A stretch of DNA of 64,000 bases from Thiothrix subterranea (GCF_030930995.1 NZ_CP133217.1:434001-498000), one strand, 5' to 3'; counted from the first letter of the stretch, positions 17,303 to 27,724 are shown. The notes: a model not told the origin generated them from the sequence alone. Numbers and translations are program-made.

Positions 17303-17790
17303 TCGGCGAAGCGGATTTCCCGCACATCCCACGCTTGATCGTTCGCGGTCAGGACTAAACAGGATGGCCCGCCGTGATTGCGGGTCAGCCCTGCTGCACC
17401 GGGGTTCACCACCCACGGCAAGGCGCTTTTATCTTGCACCATTTTGTGGGTATGCCCGTACACGATCATTCGCGCATCAGGGTGTTGCGCCCTTAAGGAA
17501 TCGTGGCAAGGGGTGTGATGCCCGTGCTCATGCCCATGCTCAATGCAAATTTTGCCACCCGGCAATTCCAGCTCGCTAATGGATGGCAGTGGGAAATCGA
17601 CCATGCAGCGCGGCTCATTGTTACCCGCCACCGCAATCACCATCGCGCTTTTCGGCTGCATTGCCGCGAGAACATTTTCCCCGCAAATATCCCCCGCATG
17701 AATGGCGTAATCGCACTCGCGGATAATGTCGATGATACGCTGATCAAGATGACCGTGCGTATCGGAAATAATAGCGACAGAAACAGTCAT
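17299..17790 (-). CDS. YfcE/MJ0936-family metallophosphoesterase
   Basis: A 163-residue calcineurin-fold phosphodiesterase. The metal-binding blocks can be read in order: [34 protein letters not shown] and VYGHTHKM. Members hydrolyse phosphodiesters with Mn; the natural substrate is often unknown. Length is normal. It converges with the FKBP gene and lies downstream of the RRM gene, from which a terminator hairpin separates it. Confidence 0.88.
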   Translation of the reverse strand: MTVSVAIISDTHGHLDQRIIDIIRECDYAIHAGDICGENVLAAMQPKSAMVIAVAGNNEPRCMVDFPLPSISELELPGGKICIEHGHEHGHHTPCHDSLRAQHPDARMIVYGHTHKMVQDKSALPWVVNPGAAGLTRNHGGPSCLVLTANDQAWDVREIRFAD

Positions 17791-17843
17791 GGTTATACAC
17801 CCTATGCCCTAGAACAAAAATTCTATTAAATTATCACAACAAC

Positions 17844-17871
17844 AAAAACCCGGCACAAGGCCGGGTTTTTT
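17844..17871 (-). terminator. Terminator after the RRM gene
   Basis: AAAACCCGGC and GCCGGGTTTT form a perfect hairpin with the loop ACAAG, flanked by A and T runs on the two strands, so it can work in both directions. It lies 27 nt after the stop of the minus-strand RRM gene. Confidence 0.85.
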
Positions 17872-17898
17872 GGAATGCTTGGTTAAGCCGAAGGCTTA

Positions 17899-18225
17899 TT
17901 ACCAGCGACCACCGCGTGAACCACCACCGTTGCCGCCGCCAAAACCACCACCACCGCTGCGATTGTTATCGCGTGGCGCTTGTGGTTTTGCTTCGTTAAC
18001 TTTCATACCGCGACCGCCCATATCAGCGCCGTTCAGACCGTCGATAGCTTTTTGAGCTTCGCCGCTGTTGGACATTTCTACGAACGCAAAGCCTTTGTTT
18101 TGCCCGGTATCACGGTCAGTGATAACGCTAACAGAAGTCACTTCGCCGTATGCAGCGAACTTTTCTTCCAGACCTTGTTGAGTAACAGAATAAGGCAAAT
18201 TGCCAACGTAAAGTTTAGTAGCCAT
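17899..18225 (-). CDS. RRM-type RNA-binding protein with Gly/Arg tail
   Basis: A 108-residue protein. The ATG at 18225 follows GGAGG with 5 nt spacing. A single RNA recognition motif spans residues 1-78, with RNP2 (LYVGNLPYSV) and RNP1 (NKGFAFVEM). The C-terminal 25 residues are Gly/Arg/Asn-rich. Such small RRM proteins are typical of cyanobacteria and many proteobacteria, where they bind mRNA and often respond to cold. A larger relative lies at 43420. The 167-bp upstream gap may hold a long leader. Confidence 0.9.
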   Translation of the reverse strand: MATKLYVGNLPYSVTQQGLEEKFAAYGEVTSVSVITDRDTGQNKGFAFVEMSNSGEAQKAIDGLNGADMGGRGMKVNEAKPQAPRDNNRSGGGGFGGGNGGGSRGGRW

Positions 18226-18404
18226 GATAACCTCCATAAGGTTTTCGTAAACCGTTCAAGAGGATGTAGACAGGATGCCCGCAGACTCGAAAGAAACGAT
18301 GTAAATTGAAGTGCTAAGTATACAGGTTTTCCGGCGGGTAGATAGCCCGCCAGTCGGATAAAACCGAAATAACCCAGAAATTTATGCGCGAAGCCTAGTA
18401 CTCA

Positions 18405-19322
18405 CTAAACCGCGCCGGGTTCTAAGCCACTGTTCAAGGCGGCTTGGCGTTCTTCTTCAGCACGTTTTAAATGCAATTCAACAGCAGCTTTGTGGCGCAG
18501 TTCGATAATGTCCTTGCGCTCTTCCCAACGTTTTTCGAGTACATTTTCATGCGTCGGAATGGTTTGCTCATCAAACAACACTTGGCGCAGCAAACGGAAC
18601 GCGAATTTTTGCAAGATCACGTCATCTTGAAACGCAGCACGCTCGTCGTCACTGATCATGTAAGCCTTGGCAAATGACGGGCTTTCCACAAAACGGCGGA
18701 AACGATCAATGTCGAAACTTGCCATGAAATACAACTGAAAACTCAGCGGATCAGGCTTGCCAATCGCAGGGCCTGCTGATTTCTTTTTCAACATCAACTG
18801 CATCCATTCGCGGTTGATTTCGTCGTATTCCGGTACGCCTTGCTGCTCACGGTAATCGCGCACGGTGATCACCTGTTCGCTTTTCCAGCCTTCGCAATGC
18901 GCTTCCTTGTTGCGGAAATAGTATTGCTTGTCTTCTGACGAACCAGATGCGCGATGCGACAACAGCCCCAGCCCATAATAACGGCAGGCGGCGGGGCGAT
19001 CTTCGTACACGCTACAACCTTCTTCACGCACGAACAGACAGGTTTTGTTGTCATCGGTACGCAATTTAATGCCGGGTGTACCGTGTCCATCCGTCTCAAA
19101 CGGCACGGTATGCTTGTCGAGGAACTCGCTGGATGTCATCCCCAAACGCTTTTTCAGGCGCAAAATATCATACGGTGCAAGCGTCACATCCGCCGCTTTG
19201 CAGCAACTGTTGAAACACGAAACACCGGGGTGGCAGTTAAACTGAATGGTGGTGTCATCCGTCAGCAGTTCGGGGACAAGGGAGCTTTGGAATTCCTCAG
19301 GAATGTCGAGTTTTTCAGCCAT
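18405..19322 (-). CDS. YkgJ-family cysteine-cluster protein
   Basis: A 305-residue protein with the cysteine cluster of the YkgJ/FliB group: FNCHPGVSCFNSCC near residue 30, then CLFVREEGCSVYEDRPAACRYYG near residue 95, which are predicted to bind Zn or an Fe-S cluster. The C-terminal half is helical and unassigned, ending in a charged coil (LKRAEEERQAAL). The molecular role of the family is unclear; it has been linked to flagellin lysine methylation in some bacteria, but no flagellar gene is nearby. It lies downstream of pfp, after that gene's terminator. Confidence 0.75.
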   Translation of the reverse strand: MAEKLDIPEEFQSSLVPELLTDDTTIQFNCHPGVSCFNSCCKAADVTLAPYDILRLKKRLGMTSSEFLDKHTVPFETDGHGTPGIKLRTDDNKTCLFVREEGCSVYEDRPAACRYYGLGLLSHRASGSSEDKQYYFRNKEAHCEGWKSEQVITVRDYREQQGVPEYDEINREWMQLMLKKKSAGPAIGKPDPLSFQLYFMASFDIDRFRRFVESPSFAKAYMISDDERAAFQDDVILQKFAFRLLRQVLFDEQTIPTHENVLEKRWEERKDIIELRHKAAVELHLKRAEEERQAALNSGLEPGAV

Positions 19323-19372
19323 GATCTTTATTACCGGGGTATGTACTGTGAAGGAATCAGTATAAAAAGAAC

Positions 19373-19402
19373 GCCCCTGTTGTGCAAACAGGGGCAGTTT
19401 TT
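19373..19402 (-). terminator. Terminator after pfp
   Basis: GCCCCTGTT and AACAGGGGC form a perfect 9-bp stem with a short loop (GTGCA region). On the minus strand a T-rich tract (GTTCTTTTT) follows. It lies 18 nt after the pfp stop and before the YkgJ gene. Confidence 0.8.
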
Positions 19403-19419
19403 ATAGGGTGGGCGGGGTG

Positions 19420-20679
19420 TTACAGCTCGAACGCTGGCAATTTCTTATCCAGCAATACGTGCTTCAATGTCACGTATTTTGGCATACCGTTTTCATAAGG
19501 CGGATAGTCTTCACCTTCGATCAACGGCAGCAAGTATTCGCGGCAAGCGTCGGTAATGCCGTAGCCGTCTTCAGAAATGTATTCCAGCGGCATCATTTTT
19601 TCGACATTGGCAATGTCTTTCAACTCGCCCGAACCAATGTGCCAAGTGTACGGATTGTTGGAATCACGGATAACTGCTGGCATGACGGAGTTTTTGCCTT
19701 CCAACGCCAGCTCAACCGCCGCCTTACCCAGTGCGTAGGCTTGTTCCACGTCAGACTTAGACGACAAGTGACGCGCCGCACGTTGCAGATAATCCGCAAC
19801 CGCCCAGTGGAATTTATACCCCAGCGCATCTTTGATCATATTGGCAACAACCGGAGCAGCACCACCCAATTGCGCATGACCGAACGAGTCGCGCGTACCT
19901 TGTTCTGCCAAGAACGTACCATCTGGATAATGGCAACCTTCGGACACCACGATGCTGCAATAGCCGTACTGTTTCACTTTCGCATCGACGGTCGCGAGGA
20001 ATTTTTCTTGATTGAACTCGATTTCCGGGAACAGGATAACGACCGGAATATCGTTGTTGGCATCTGTCGCCAAACCACCCGCTGCGGCAATCCAGCCCGC
20101 GTGACGACCCATGACTTCCAACACGAAAATTTTGGTGGAGGTGGCACACATGGAGGCTACATCGTAGCTCGCTTCACGGGTAGACACCGCGATGTATTTC
20201 GCGACTGAACCAAAACCGGGGCAGTTATCGGTCACAGGCAAATCGTTATCCACGGTTTTGGGGACATGGATTGCTTGGATCGGGAAGCCCATTGAGTCCG
20301 CCAACTGCGAAACTTTCAAACAAGTGTCCGCCGAATCGCCGCCGCCGTTGTAGAAGAAGTAGCCGATGTTATGCGCTTTGAAGACTTCGATCAGACGATC
20401 GTATTCACGCTTGTTCTTTTCCAGACTTTTCATCTTGTAGCGGCAAGAACCGAATGCACCGGATGGGGTGTGACGCAAGGCTGCAACATCCGCATCGGAA
20501 ACCTTGCTGGTATCAATCAGATTTTCCAGCAATGCGCCGATAATGCCGTTTTGACCCGCGTATACCGTGCCGATCTTGTCGCTGTGCTGGCGGGCGGTTT
20601 CAATCACGCCGCAGGCTGAAGCGTTGATGACGGCGGTAACACCACCGGACTGTGCGTAAAAAGCATTCTTAACGGTCAT
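19420..20679 (-). CDS. pfp: Pyrophosphate-dependent 6-phosphofructokinase
   Basis: A 419-residue phosphofructokinase. The ATG at 20679 follows GAGGAG and begins MTVKNAFYAQSGGVTAVIN. PPi specificity is read from two places: GGGDS puts Asp where ATP enzymes have Gly, and PKTVDNDL has Lys where they have Gly. Both are hallmarks of PPi-PFK. The enzyme works reversibly between fructose-6-P plus PPi and fructose-1,6-bisphosphate plus Pi. It lies downstream of sat, aprBA and adk on the same strand, which may tie it to PPi balance during sulfite oxidation and autotrophic growth. Confidence 0.92.
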   Translation of the reverse strand: MTVKNAFYAQSGGVTAVINASACGVIETARQHSDKIGTVYAGQNGIIGALLENLIDTSKVSDADVAALRHTPSGAFGSCRYKMKSLEKNKREYDRLIEVFKAHNIGYFFYNGGGDSADTCLKVSQLADSMGFPIQAIHVPKTVDNDLPVTDNCPGFGSVAKYIAVSTREASYDVASMCATSTKIFVLEVMGRHAGWIAAAGGLATDANNDIPVVILFPEIEFNQEKFLATVDAKVKQYGYCSIVVSEGCHYPDGTFLAEQGTRDSFGHAQLGGAAPVVANMIKDALGYKFHWAVADYLQRAARHLSSKSDVEQAYALGKAAVELALEGKNSVMPAVIRDSNNPYTWHIGSGELKDIANVEKMMPLEYISEDGYGITDACREYLLPLIEGEDYPPYENGMPKYVTLKHVLLDKKLPAFEL

Positions 20680-20725
20680 AACACAAACTCCTCTATGCAA
20701 TCTCTCAAACTAACGTGTGGATTCT

Positions 20726-21079
20726 TCAAGCTGTGGGAAAATTTTTCTTGCGCTCGCTCTCATGATCCGCCTGCAAACGCAGCAGGAAGAGAACGCAGTC
20801 GCCTAAATCGGTGTATTCTTCAATACCGGTGCTGAATTGTTCTTTGGCAGAGTAGAAAAATTGAGAACGGTAGCGGTTCTCGCCGGTCTTGGCGACGAGG
20901 AAAGTACAGCCGTCATGTTCCCAATACAGCGCGGGGCAAGCAGTGACTTCGCGGTCGCCTTTGAACAGTCGCAGTTCGACTTCAACTTCTTCAGCGACGA
21001 TACCGCCTTTGCGCCAACGCTCATTAATGCTTTGTTGGATAATGGATTTTTCGAGGGCGGTCAGATCAGGAATAGCCAT
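20726..21079 (-). CDS. Conserved-looking small protein, function unknown
   Basis: A 117-residue soluble protein between slyD-like and pfp on the same strand, with gaps of 18 and 46 nt. It has a charged N-terminal helix (ALEKSIIQQSINERWRKGG), a beta-rich centre (VEVELRLFKGDREVTACPALYW), and a C-terminal DCVLFLLRLQADHESER. I do not recognise the family. Its codon use matches its neighbours and it probably belongs to the same transcript. Confidence 0.6.
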   Translation of the reverse strand: MAIPDLTALEKSIIQQSINERWRKGGIVAEEVEVELRLFKGDREVTACPALYWEHDGCTFLVAKTGENRYRSQFFYSAKEQFSTGIEEYTDLGDCVLFLLRLQADHESERKKNFPTA

Positions 21080-21097
21080 AACGTGCTGCCTCTGTTA

Positions 21098-21610
21098 TTA
21101 GTGAATGGTAGTGCTGCCAAAATCGGTCGGTGCGCCGGATTCAATGCCGTGCAATAACTCATCCTTGCTGGCATCGCGGATCGCAATCACTTTGACGTGG
21201 AACGTCATGGTTTGCCCAGCAAACGGGTGATTGCCATCCAAGGTCACGGATTCGTCAGTCACACTGGTCACGCGGAAGGCTTTGATTTCGCCGTTTTCGG
21301 CTTGAAACTGCGCTTCCGCACCGATTTTGCGGTAAGGCGGTGGCACATGCTCAATGTCTTGCACCAAAATCAGGTCAGCATCGGCTTCGCCCCATGCGCC
21401 ATCAACGGCCGGAACATCAACGGACACTTCATCACCCACACGGCAACCGACCAAGGCTTTTTCCACCACGTCATACAAGCGGTTATGGCGCATGAATACC
21501 ATACTCAAGGGTAAATCCACTTGCTCCATAATCTCACCATGACGGTCAGCGATGCGGTAAGTGAACTGGACTACCTTGCCAGCAGCCACTTTTTCGGGAG
21601 ATGCAGTCAT
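21098..21610 (-). CDS. SlyD-like FKBP peptidyl-prolyl isomerase
   Basis: A 170-residue protein of the SlyD/FKBP type with inserted flap: VVQFTYRIADRHGEIMEQ at the N terminus, YDVVEKALVGCRVGDEVSVDVPAVDGAWGEAD in the middle, and DGNHPFAGQTMTFHVKVIAIRDAS, the classic SlyD strand-turn, near residue 140. The His/Cys-rich metal-binding tail of E. coli SlyD is missing. It should act as a cytoplasmic folding helper. adk is upstream on the same strand, with a 28-bp palindrome in between. Confidence 0.9.
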   Translation of the reverse strand: MTASPEKVAAGKVVQFTYRIADRHGEIMEQVDLPLSMVFMRHNRLYDVVEKALVGCRVGDEVSVDVPAVDGAWGEADADLILVQDIEHVPPPYRKIGAEAQFQAENGEIKAFRVTSVTDESVTLDGNHPFAGQTMTFHVKVIAIRDASKDELLHGIESGAPTDFGSTTIH

Positions 21611-21647
21611 TGTTGCTCCTGATATTTTACGTTTAGTGATGCAGGAC

Positions 21648-21675
21648 GTAGAGACGCAAAATCTTGCGTCTCTAC
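21648..21675. repeat. 28-bp palindromic repeat, copy 1
   Basis: GTAGAGACGCAAA followed by its near-perfect reverse complement (one mismatch at the centre). It lies 21 nt past the adk stop codon, ahead of slyD-like on the same strand. Copies of the same palindrome occur at 50615 and 56237. No T run follows, so a terminator role is unproven, although a strong hairpin would form in RNA. Confidence 0.8.
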
Positions 21676-21696
21676 TCCCACCCCAACACTACCGAT

Positions 21697-22437
<741 letters not shown>

Positions 22438-22464
22438 TTAGCGCTGTAGTCAAGCAACCCCTTC

Positions 22465-24492
22465 TTAGTGGGCAGCGGCTTTAAACAGCTTGGACTTATC
22501 AACCAAGTCTTTGTGAGCGCGTTTGAACACGTTCCAAGTCTTGGTTTCTTTGTCGTAAACAGAGTTTACGAAGCAATGCCAGTTTTCTTCGTCCACGTAG
22601 TTGTGGTCCATACGGTAGTAGAAACCAGGGTAACGGCTTTCTTGACGGAACTGGATGTGCTTCATGTGCGCTTCCGCCGTCAGGATACGGTGATAGTTTT
22701 CCCATGCGCGGAGCAATTCGTGCAGGTCTTTTGCACGCATTTTCATCGCATCTTCTTTCAACATACCCAGTTTTTCTTCCGCTACTGCCAACATGTGACC
22801 GTTGGTAGTGTAGTAAGTCGCAACACCTGCAACATACTCGTCCATGATTTTCTGGAGACGGAACTGCAACATGCGTGGAGTGATGTAGTGTGGGTTTACA
22901 TCAATCGCCGTGGTGTAGTCTTTGTGTTCCAAGAAAGTACGAACTGGGCGGTAGATTTCTTCAACCAGTGACTCAACAGAAGTGTCCAGCGTAGGCACCC
23001 AGTCTTTGTTGTCCATAACGAACTTAACCATAGACTGTGCACACATACGGCCTTCAGTGTGTGAACCAGAAGAGAACTTGTGACCAGAAGCACCAACACC
23101 GTCACCCGCTGTGAACAAACCACGTACCGTGGTCATGGAGCGGTAGCCCCAGTTCCAGCCTTGTGGCAGGTGAGCAGGAATTTTGTCTGCTTCAGGATGC
23201 TCTTCAGTGGTCGGAGCGCCAACGTCTTCTGGACCAGAAGCCCAGATACCGCAGCAGCCTGAGTGTGAACCCAGCAGGTACGGTTCGGTAGGCATCAGTT
23301 CGGAGTTTTTCTTTTCTGGTTCGATGTTTTCACCAACCCAGATACCGCACTGACCGATACACATGTCAAGGAAGTCTTCCCACGCTTCTGCTTCCAAGTG
23401 CTTTACTTCACGAGGAGACAGTGTTTCACGCAGTTTTGCCAAAGCGGTAACGGTATCCATATAGATTGGACCGCGACCTTCTTTCATTTCCTTGAGCATC
23501 AAGTGGTTACGCAAGCAAGATGCTGGAACCGCTGCTTGACCATACGGAGGATAGTCGTTCAGCAATTCTTTGTTCTTGGTCATGTAGACTTCGCCGTAGG
23601 CGTTAGTCGCTTGAGCTTTGAACAGCAGGAACCATGCGCCAACCGGACCGTAGCCGTCTTTGAAACGTGCTGGAACGAAACGGTTTTCCATCATGGTCAG
23701 TTCTGCACCGGCTTCAGCAGCCATGGTGTAGGTGGAACCTGCGTTCCATACTGGATACCATGCACGACCTTGGCCTTCACCAACGGAACGTGGACGGAAG
23801 ATGTTTACGCAACCACCAGCTACCAGCAGGCAAGCCTTGAATTTGTAAACGTATACTTTGTCTTCACGAGTAGAGAAGCCAACAGCACCGGCAACGCGGT
23901 TTTTGTCGTTAGCATCATTGACCAGCTTAACGATGAACACACGTTCCTGAATGTTGTCAGAACCCAGCGCTTTCTTAGCAGCTTCAGCAACGATCCACTT
24001 GTAGGATTCGCCGTTGATCATGATCTGCCATTTACCGGAACGGACTGGATCGCCGCCGTCTTTCAACAGCTTGCCGCCTTCTTTCGGCCAAGTAGCACCG
24101 TCAAAACGTTCGCCGTTTACCGTTTTCCAGATGGGGAGACCCCATTCTTCAAACAAATGCACGGAATCGTCAACGTTACGGCCTAAGTCGTAAGCCAAGT
24201 CGTCACGGGTGATACCCATCAGGTCATTGGAGACCATGCGAGCGTAGTCTGCTGGGTCTTGGTTTGGACCGATGTAAGTGTTGATCGCAGACAAACCTTG
24301 TGCAACTGCGCCGGAACGATCCATTGCTGCTTTGTCAACCAACTTAACGGTGATGTCAACGCCAGCGTCTTTCGCAGCGCCGATCCACGGCATGATTTCA
24401 TACGCTGCGCCACACGCAGCCATACCGCCACCGATGATCAGGATGTCCACTTCTTCTTGGACAACTTCTGGATTACCAAATGTACCTGCCAT
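22465..24492 (-). CDS. aprA: APS reductase alpha subunit (dissimilatory type)
   Basis: A 675-residue FAD protein. The N terminus has the FAD site (VDILIIGGGMAACGAAYEI), and GLSAINTYIGPNQDPADYARMVSND and HSGCCGIWASGP are typical of AprA. It oxidises sulfite and AMP to adenylyl sulfate (or the reverse in sulfate reducers) with AprB as electron partner. With Sat and Qmo genes nearby and Sox genes further on, the oxidative direction is inferred. It follows aprB after 56 nt. The gene is very well conserved and its length is normal. Confidence 0.97.
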   Translation of the reverse strand: MAGTFGNPEVVQEEVDILIIGGGMAACGAAYEIMPWIGAAKDAGVDITVKLVDKAAMDRSGAVAQGLSAINTYIGPNQDPADYARMVSNDLMGITRDDLAYDLGRNVDDSVHLFEEWGLPIWKTVNGERFDGATWPKEGGKLLKDGGDPVRSGKWQIMINGESYKWIVAEAAKKALGSDNIQERVFIVKLVNDANDKNRVAGAVGFSTREDKVYVYKFKACLLVAGGCVNIFRPRSVGEGQGRAWYPVWNAGSTYTMAAEAGAELTMMENRFVPARFKDGYGPVGAWFLLFKAQATNAYGEVYMTKNKELLNDYPPYGQAAVPASCLRNHLMLKEMKEGRGPIYMDTVTALAKLRETLSPREVKHLEAEAWEDFLDMCIGQCGIWVGENIEPEKKNSELMPTEPYLLGSHSGCCGIWASGPEDVGAPTTEEHPEADKIPAHLPQGWNWGYRSMTTVRGLFTAGDGVGASGHKFSSGSHTEGRMCAQSMVKFVMDNKDWVPTLDTSVESLVEEIYRPVRTFLEHKDYTTAIDVNPHYITPRMLQFRLQKIMDEYVAGVATYYTTNGHMLAVAEEKLGMLKEDAMKMRAKDLHELLRAWENYHRILTAEAHMKHIQFRQESRYPGFYYRMDHNYVDEENWHCFVNSVYDKETKTWNVFKRAHKDLVDKSKLFKAAAH

Positions 24493-24548
24493 TTGTGTTT
24501 CCTCAATGCTTAAATGTTAATAACGAAGCGTGTCTTGTAATTTACAAA

Positions 24549-25019
24549 TCACTTGCAGATCAGTTCAGCCGGGTTGCCAGCGCGGTAGCCGCCCATGACA
24601 TCACGCGTCAACAGTGCTTTACCCAAGTTAGCCAGATCCGCTTTAGGCTTGCCGCCGTAGCAGTCGATAGAGCCTTCTGGAGTCGTGCGGATTGGGAATT
24701 TGAAACGCTTCATTACGCCGTTACGGAATTTGATAGACCACATAATGGAGTCTTGACCGCGCAAAGGCTGTACAGAACCACCGAGTGGTACCACGTCAGC
24801 ATAGTGACGTGCTTCGATAGCGTTGGAAGGGCAGATTTTAACGCAGGAATAGCATTCCCAGCATTGATCCGGCTCTTGGTTATACGCTTTCATCGCGTGA
24901 CCTGTGGCAGAACCGTCAACGTCCAGCTTCATCAGGTTGTGCGGGCAGATGTACATGCAAGCGGTGCGGTCGCCGCCCTTGCAGCCATCACATTTGTCAG
25001 TACGTACAAACGTAGGCAT
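24549..25019 (-). CDS. aprB: APS reductase beta subunit
   Basis: A 156-residue ferredoxin-type subunit. Two 4Fe-4S motifs are seen: CDGCKGGDRTACMYICP and CWECYSCVKICPSNAIEAR, followed by the C-terminal tail that wraps around AprA. It carries electrons between the AprA flavin and the QmoAB-HdrCB complex. AGGAG precedes the ATG. Upstream, sat is read on the same strand with a 114-bp gap, which could hold a separate promoter. Confidence 0.97.
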   Translation of the reverse strand: MPTFVRTDKCDGCKGGDRTACMYICPHNLMKLDVDGSATGHAMKAYNQEPDQCWECYSCVKICPSNAIEARHYADVVPLGGSVQPLRGQDSIMWSIKFRNGVMKRFKFPIRTTPEGSIDCYGGKPKADLANLGKALLTRDVMGGYRAGNPAELICK

Positions 25020-25133
25020 GGTGTAACTCCTTCAAATTAATTGTATTGCTACATACGGTCACAGAACTCAACCGGTGAAGCCTATGCCCTTTCCTCAAAG
25101 CTCAGACTGCACCAGAGATACTTTTAAACAGAC

Positions 25134-26327
25134 TTAACTGTTTTCACTTTGATAATAATCGATCAGAATCTGGGCGACTTCAGGGCGCGAAAACTCTTTG
25201 GGTGGTGCAATGCCATTGCCAAGCATTTCACGCACTTTAGTACCAGACAGCAGTACGAAATCTTCTTTCTGATGATCCGGTGCTTCACACATCATCACCA
25301 CCTTATCCAGTTTTTTGGAGTAAGCGGTGTGGTCTGCGCGGAAAATTTCGATGGCAAGCGCATCCTTAGGCACTTCATTATCGAAAATTTCCTGAGCATC
25401 AAATGCACCGTAATGATCGCCAACACCTGCATGGTCACGACCAATAATGAAATGCGTCGCACCCATGTTTTGGCGGAATACGGCATGTAATACCGCTTCT
25501 TTGGGGCCCGCATACAACATGTCAAAACCGTAACCTGTTACCATCGCGCTATTCGCTGGGAAGTACAGTTCTACCATCTTGCGGATGGCGGCATCACGGA
25601 CTGGAGCGGGAATGTCGCCTTTCTTCAACTGACCCAGTAACATGTGGATGACCAAGCCATCACAGCCGAGACGATCCATTGCCATGTGGCACAGTTCTTC
25701 GTGCGCTAGGTGCATCGGATTACGGGTTTGGAAGGCAACGACCTTGTTCCAGCCGCGCTCGGTAATTTCGTTACGAATTTCAACCGCAGTACGGAAAGTA
25801 TCCGGGAATTCGCTTTGGAAGTAGGAGAAGTTCAGGACTTTGATCGGCCCTGACAGGCAAAACTTGCCTTGGGAATTGAATGTATCCGCGCCGATGTGCG
25901 CTTCACCTTCAGCAGGACGGTAAATCTGCTGGGTCATGGTCGCCATGTCTTCGGCGCTGAACTCTTCAACAGCTTCGACATCCATGACCGCAAGTACCGG
26001 ATGCCCTTCGACGTTAGGGTCTCTCAAGGCAATGCGATCACCCGCTTTGAGACTGCCAGCATCTTCAACCAGGTTCAGCACTGGCGTTGGCCAAAACAAG
26101 CCAGACGTGGTGTGCATCGTGGCAGCGACTGACAGTGCATCAGCCTTGTTCATGTAGCCAGTGAGCGGGTTGAAGTAGCCACCGCCAAGCATCACAGCAT
26201 TCGCTGCTGTCGCCGAGCTAACGACGATGGAAGGCAGACCTTCTGCTTCTTTTTGCAGCGCTTCGTTTTCAGCACTGTCGTATACGAATAATGGATTCAG
26301 TTCCTCAGAACCATGAGGCTTGATCAT
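25134..26327 (-). CDS. sat: ATP sulfurylase (dissimilatory Sat)
   Basis: A 397-residue monomeric-type ATP sulfurylase. The active site motifs QTRNPMHLAHEEL (the QxRN/HxGH-like region), IIGRDHAGVGDHYG and SGTKVREML are present. In sulfur oxidisers it converts APS and PPi to ATP and sulfate, a substrate-level phosphorylation step. It is the first gene of the minus-strand series sat, aprB, aprA, adk, slyD-like, unknown, pfp, though hairpins and gaps suggest more than one transcript. The 305-bp AT-rich region upstream should hold its promoter. Confidence 0.96.
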   Translation of the reverse strand: MIKPHGSEELNPLFVYDSAENEALQKEAEGLPSIVVSSATAANAVMLGGGYFNPLTGYMNKADALSVAATMHTTSGLFWPTPVLNLVEDAGSLKAGDRIALRDPNVEGHPVLAVMDVEAVEEFSAEDMATMTQQIYRPAEGEAHIGADTFNSQGKFCLSGPIKVLNFSYFQSEFPDTFRTAVEIRNEITERGWNKVVAFQTRNPMHLAHEELCHMAMDRLGCDGLVIHMLLGQLKKGDIPAPVRDAAIRKMVELYFPANSAMVTGYGFDMLYAGPKEAVLHAVFRQNMGATHFIIGRDHAGVGDHYGAFDAQEIFDNEVPKDALAIEIFRADHTAYSKKLDKVVMMCEAPDHQKEDFVLLSGTKVREMLGNGIAPPKEFSRPEVAQILIDYYQSENS

Positions 26328-26632
26328 GCCAATCTCCCGTAAGTGTGGTACTCGCCAAATCTTGTGTCGATTTTTAAGTGACCAACACCAATTCTATCTA
26401 GCATAGAAAAATTTCATTAGCCACTTGCTTGAAATTTTGAACCATGCACACTCTATACAATTTTAGTGCATAAACCAATGGGTTTGTTTCTTCGATACGA
26501 TAAGCAAAATCTATTAAATAAGCTTCTAAATGCTTATATTTAAAGAATATAATTATATTGTTATATAGCAATATGCTTACATTGAATTAGTTGATTTTAT
26601 TACTAGGTTATTCGCAATTACCTGAATATACA
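26328..26632. promoter_or_regulatory. AT-rich intergenic region upstream of sat
   Basis: A 305-bp stretch without a credible gene. It is much more AT-rich than its surroundings, with runs such as TAAAGAATATAATTATATTGTTATATAGCAATATG. It must contain the sat promoter on the minus strand and the end of the metallohydrolase transcript. I could not single out one promoter; several TATA-like words occur. No clear terminator hairpin was seen. Confidence 0.45.
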
Positions 26633-27592
26633 TCAGGTTTTGGCTTTTGCGAGCCGTTGCAACCACACATCCAGCCCCTGTGCATTCAGGGTAGCGTCAA
26701 CACGCAATAGCTCGCGAATATCCCCTTCGGGAAGGTTAACGCCGTGTATGGCTATCTCTTCAAGCCAGGTCAAAAAAATCTGTTCTTTGAGTGCGTCAAC
26801 GCGCCCTTCTGGTGCATTTTTCAGGGTTAACGCTAGGTTGCTCAAAGCTTCGATGCTGGCGCGTAGTTTGGGGAATAAACCAGCGACATCCGTCACCTGC
26901 CCGTAATGCGTTAGCAGCATCGCGCTGGGTTGCAACGCCTCCAATTTATCGAGGCTTTGTTGCCATTCGTTGGGTGAAAATGCCACCGGTGTTGTCGGGG
27001 CAAATATCCATGCGCCCTTAGCCGTTGCAAACTCGCGGTAACAAATCCCGAACGTGTCGCCAGTGAAACAATAGCGGCTGCTTGCATCAAAAATACAACC
27101 GTGGTGATTGGCGTGCCCCGGTGTGTCGTAAAACGTCAAGCACCGTCCATTGAGTTCCACCGCATAACCATCGGCGGCAGCGATAACGCGCTCAGCAGGA
27201 ACAGGGATTAATTTGCCATAATCTTTGGCAAAACCTTCCGCACCGTAAACCGCCGTAGCACCTGCTTGCAATTTGGAAGGATCAATCATGTGCAGTGCGC
27301 CCTTGGGATGCACAATCATCGTCGCATTCGGGCAACGCGCCATCAGCTCACCCGCCCCGCCCGCGTGATCCAAATGCACATGGGTAGGAATGACGTAACG
27401 CACATTGTCAGCACTCAAGCCCAGCTCAGCCAACACCGCCATCAACCACGGAATAGTGTGATAAGTGCCGGTATCGACAAACGCCACCGCGTCGCCCTCA
27501 CGGATCAAATAACACGCCGCCATCTGAGCGCGGTAAAGATCGGTATCAATGCAATAAACACCGTGACCCAAGTCTTCGTAACGTGCCGCCAT
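26633..27592 (-). CDS. MBL-fold metallohydrolase
   Basis: A 319-residue metallo-beta-lactamase-fold protein. The ATG at 27592 is preferred over one 6 nt upstream because GGAGGA is then correctly spaced. Zn-binding motifs: PTHVHLDHAGGAGEL, a later His in DTPGHANHHG, and FTGDTFG. The C-terminal 100 residues are helical. Relatives include glyoxalase II-like and quorum-lactone hydrolases; the substrate cannot be assigned. It reads toward sat but is separated from it by 305 bp. The thioredoxin-like gene at 27725 is divergent. Confidence 0.8.
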   Translation of the reverse strand: MAARYEDLGHGVYCIDTDLYRAQMAACYLIREGDAVAFVDTGTYHTIPWLMAVLAELGLSADNVRYVIPTHVHLDHAGGAGELMARCPNATMIVHPKGALHMIDPSKLQAGATAVYGAEGFAKDYGKLIPVPAERVIAAADGYAVELNGRCLTFYDTPGHANHHGCIFDASSRYCFTGDTFGICYREFATAKGAWIFAPTTPVAFSPNEWQQSLDKLEALQPSAMLLTHYGQVTDVAGLFPKLRASIEALSNLALTLKNAPEGRVDALKEQIFLTWLEEIAIHGVNLPEGDIRELLRVDATLNAQGLDVWLQRLAKAKT

Positions 27593-27724
27593 ACCCATTC
27601 CTCCAAGAAATTGCTGTTGCAGTGCAGCAGTATAAACTGAAATGCGCGGAATTTGTCACGTGCGGCAACAATTTGCGTATAATCGAAATGCCCTACCATT
27701 ACAGTCAGATTCAAGGAGGCGGCT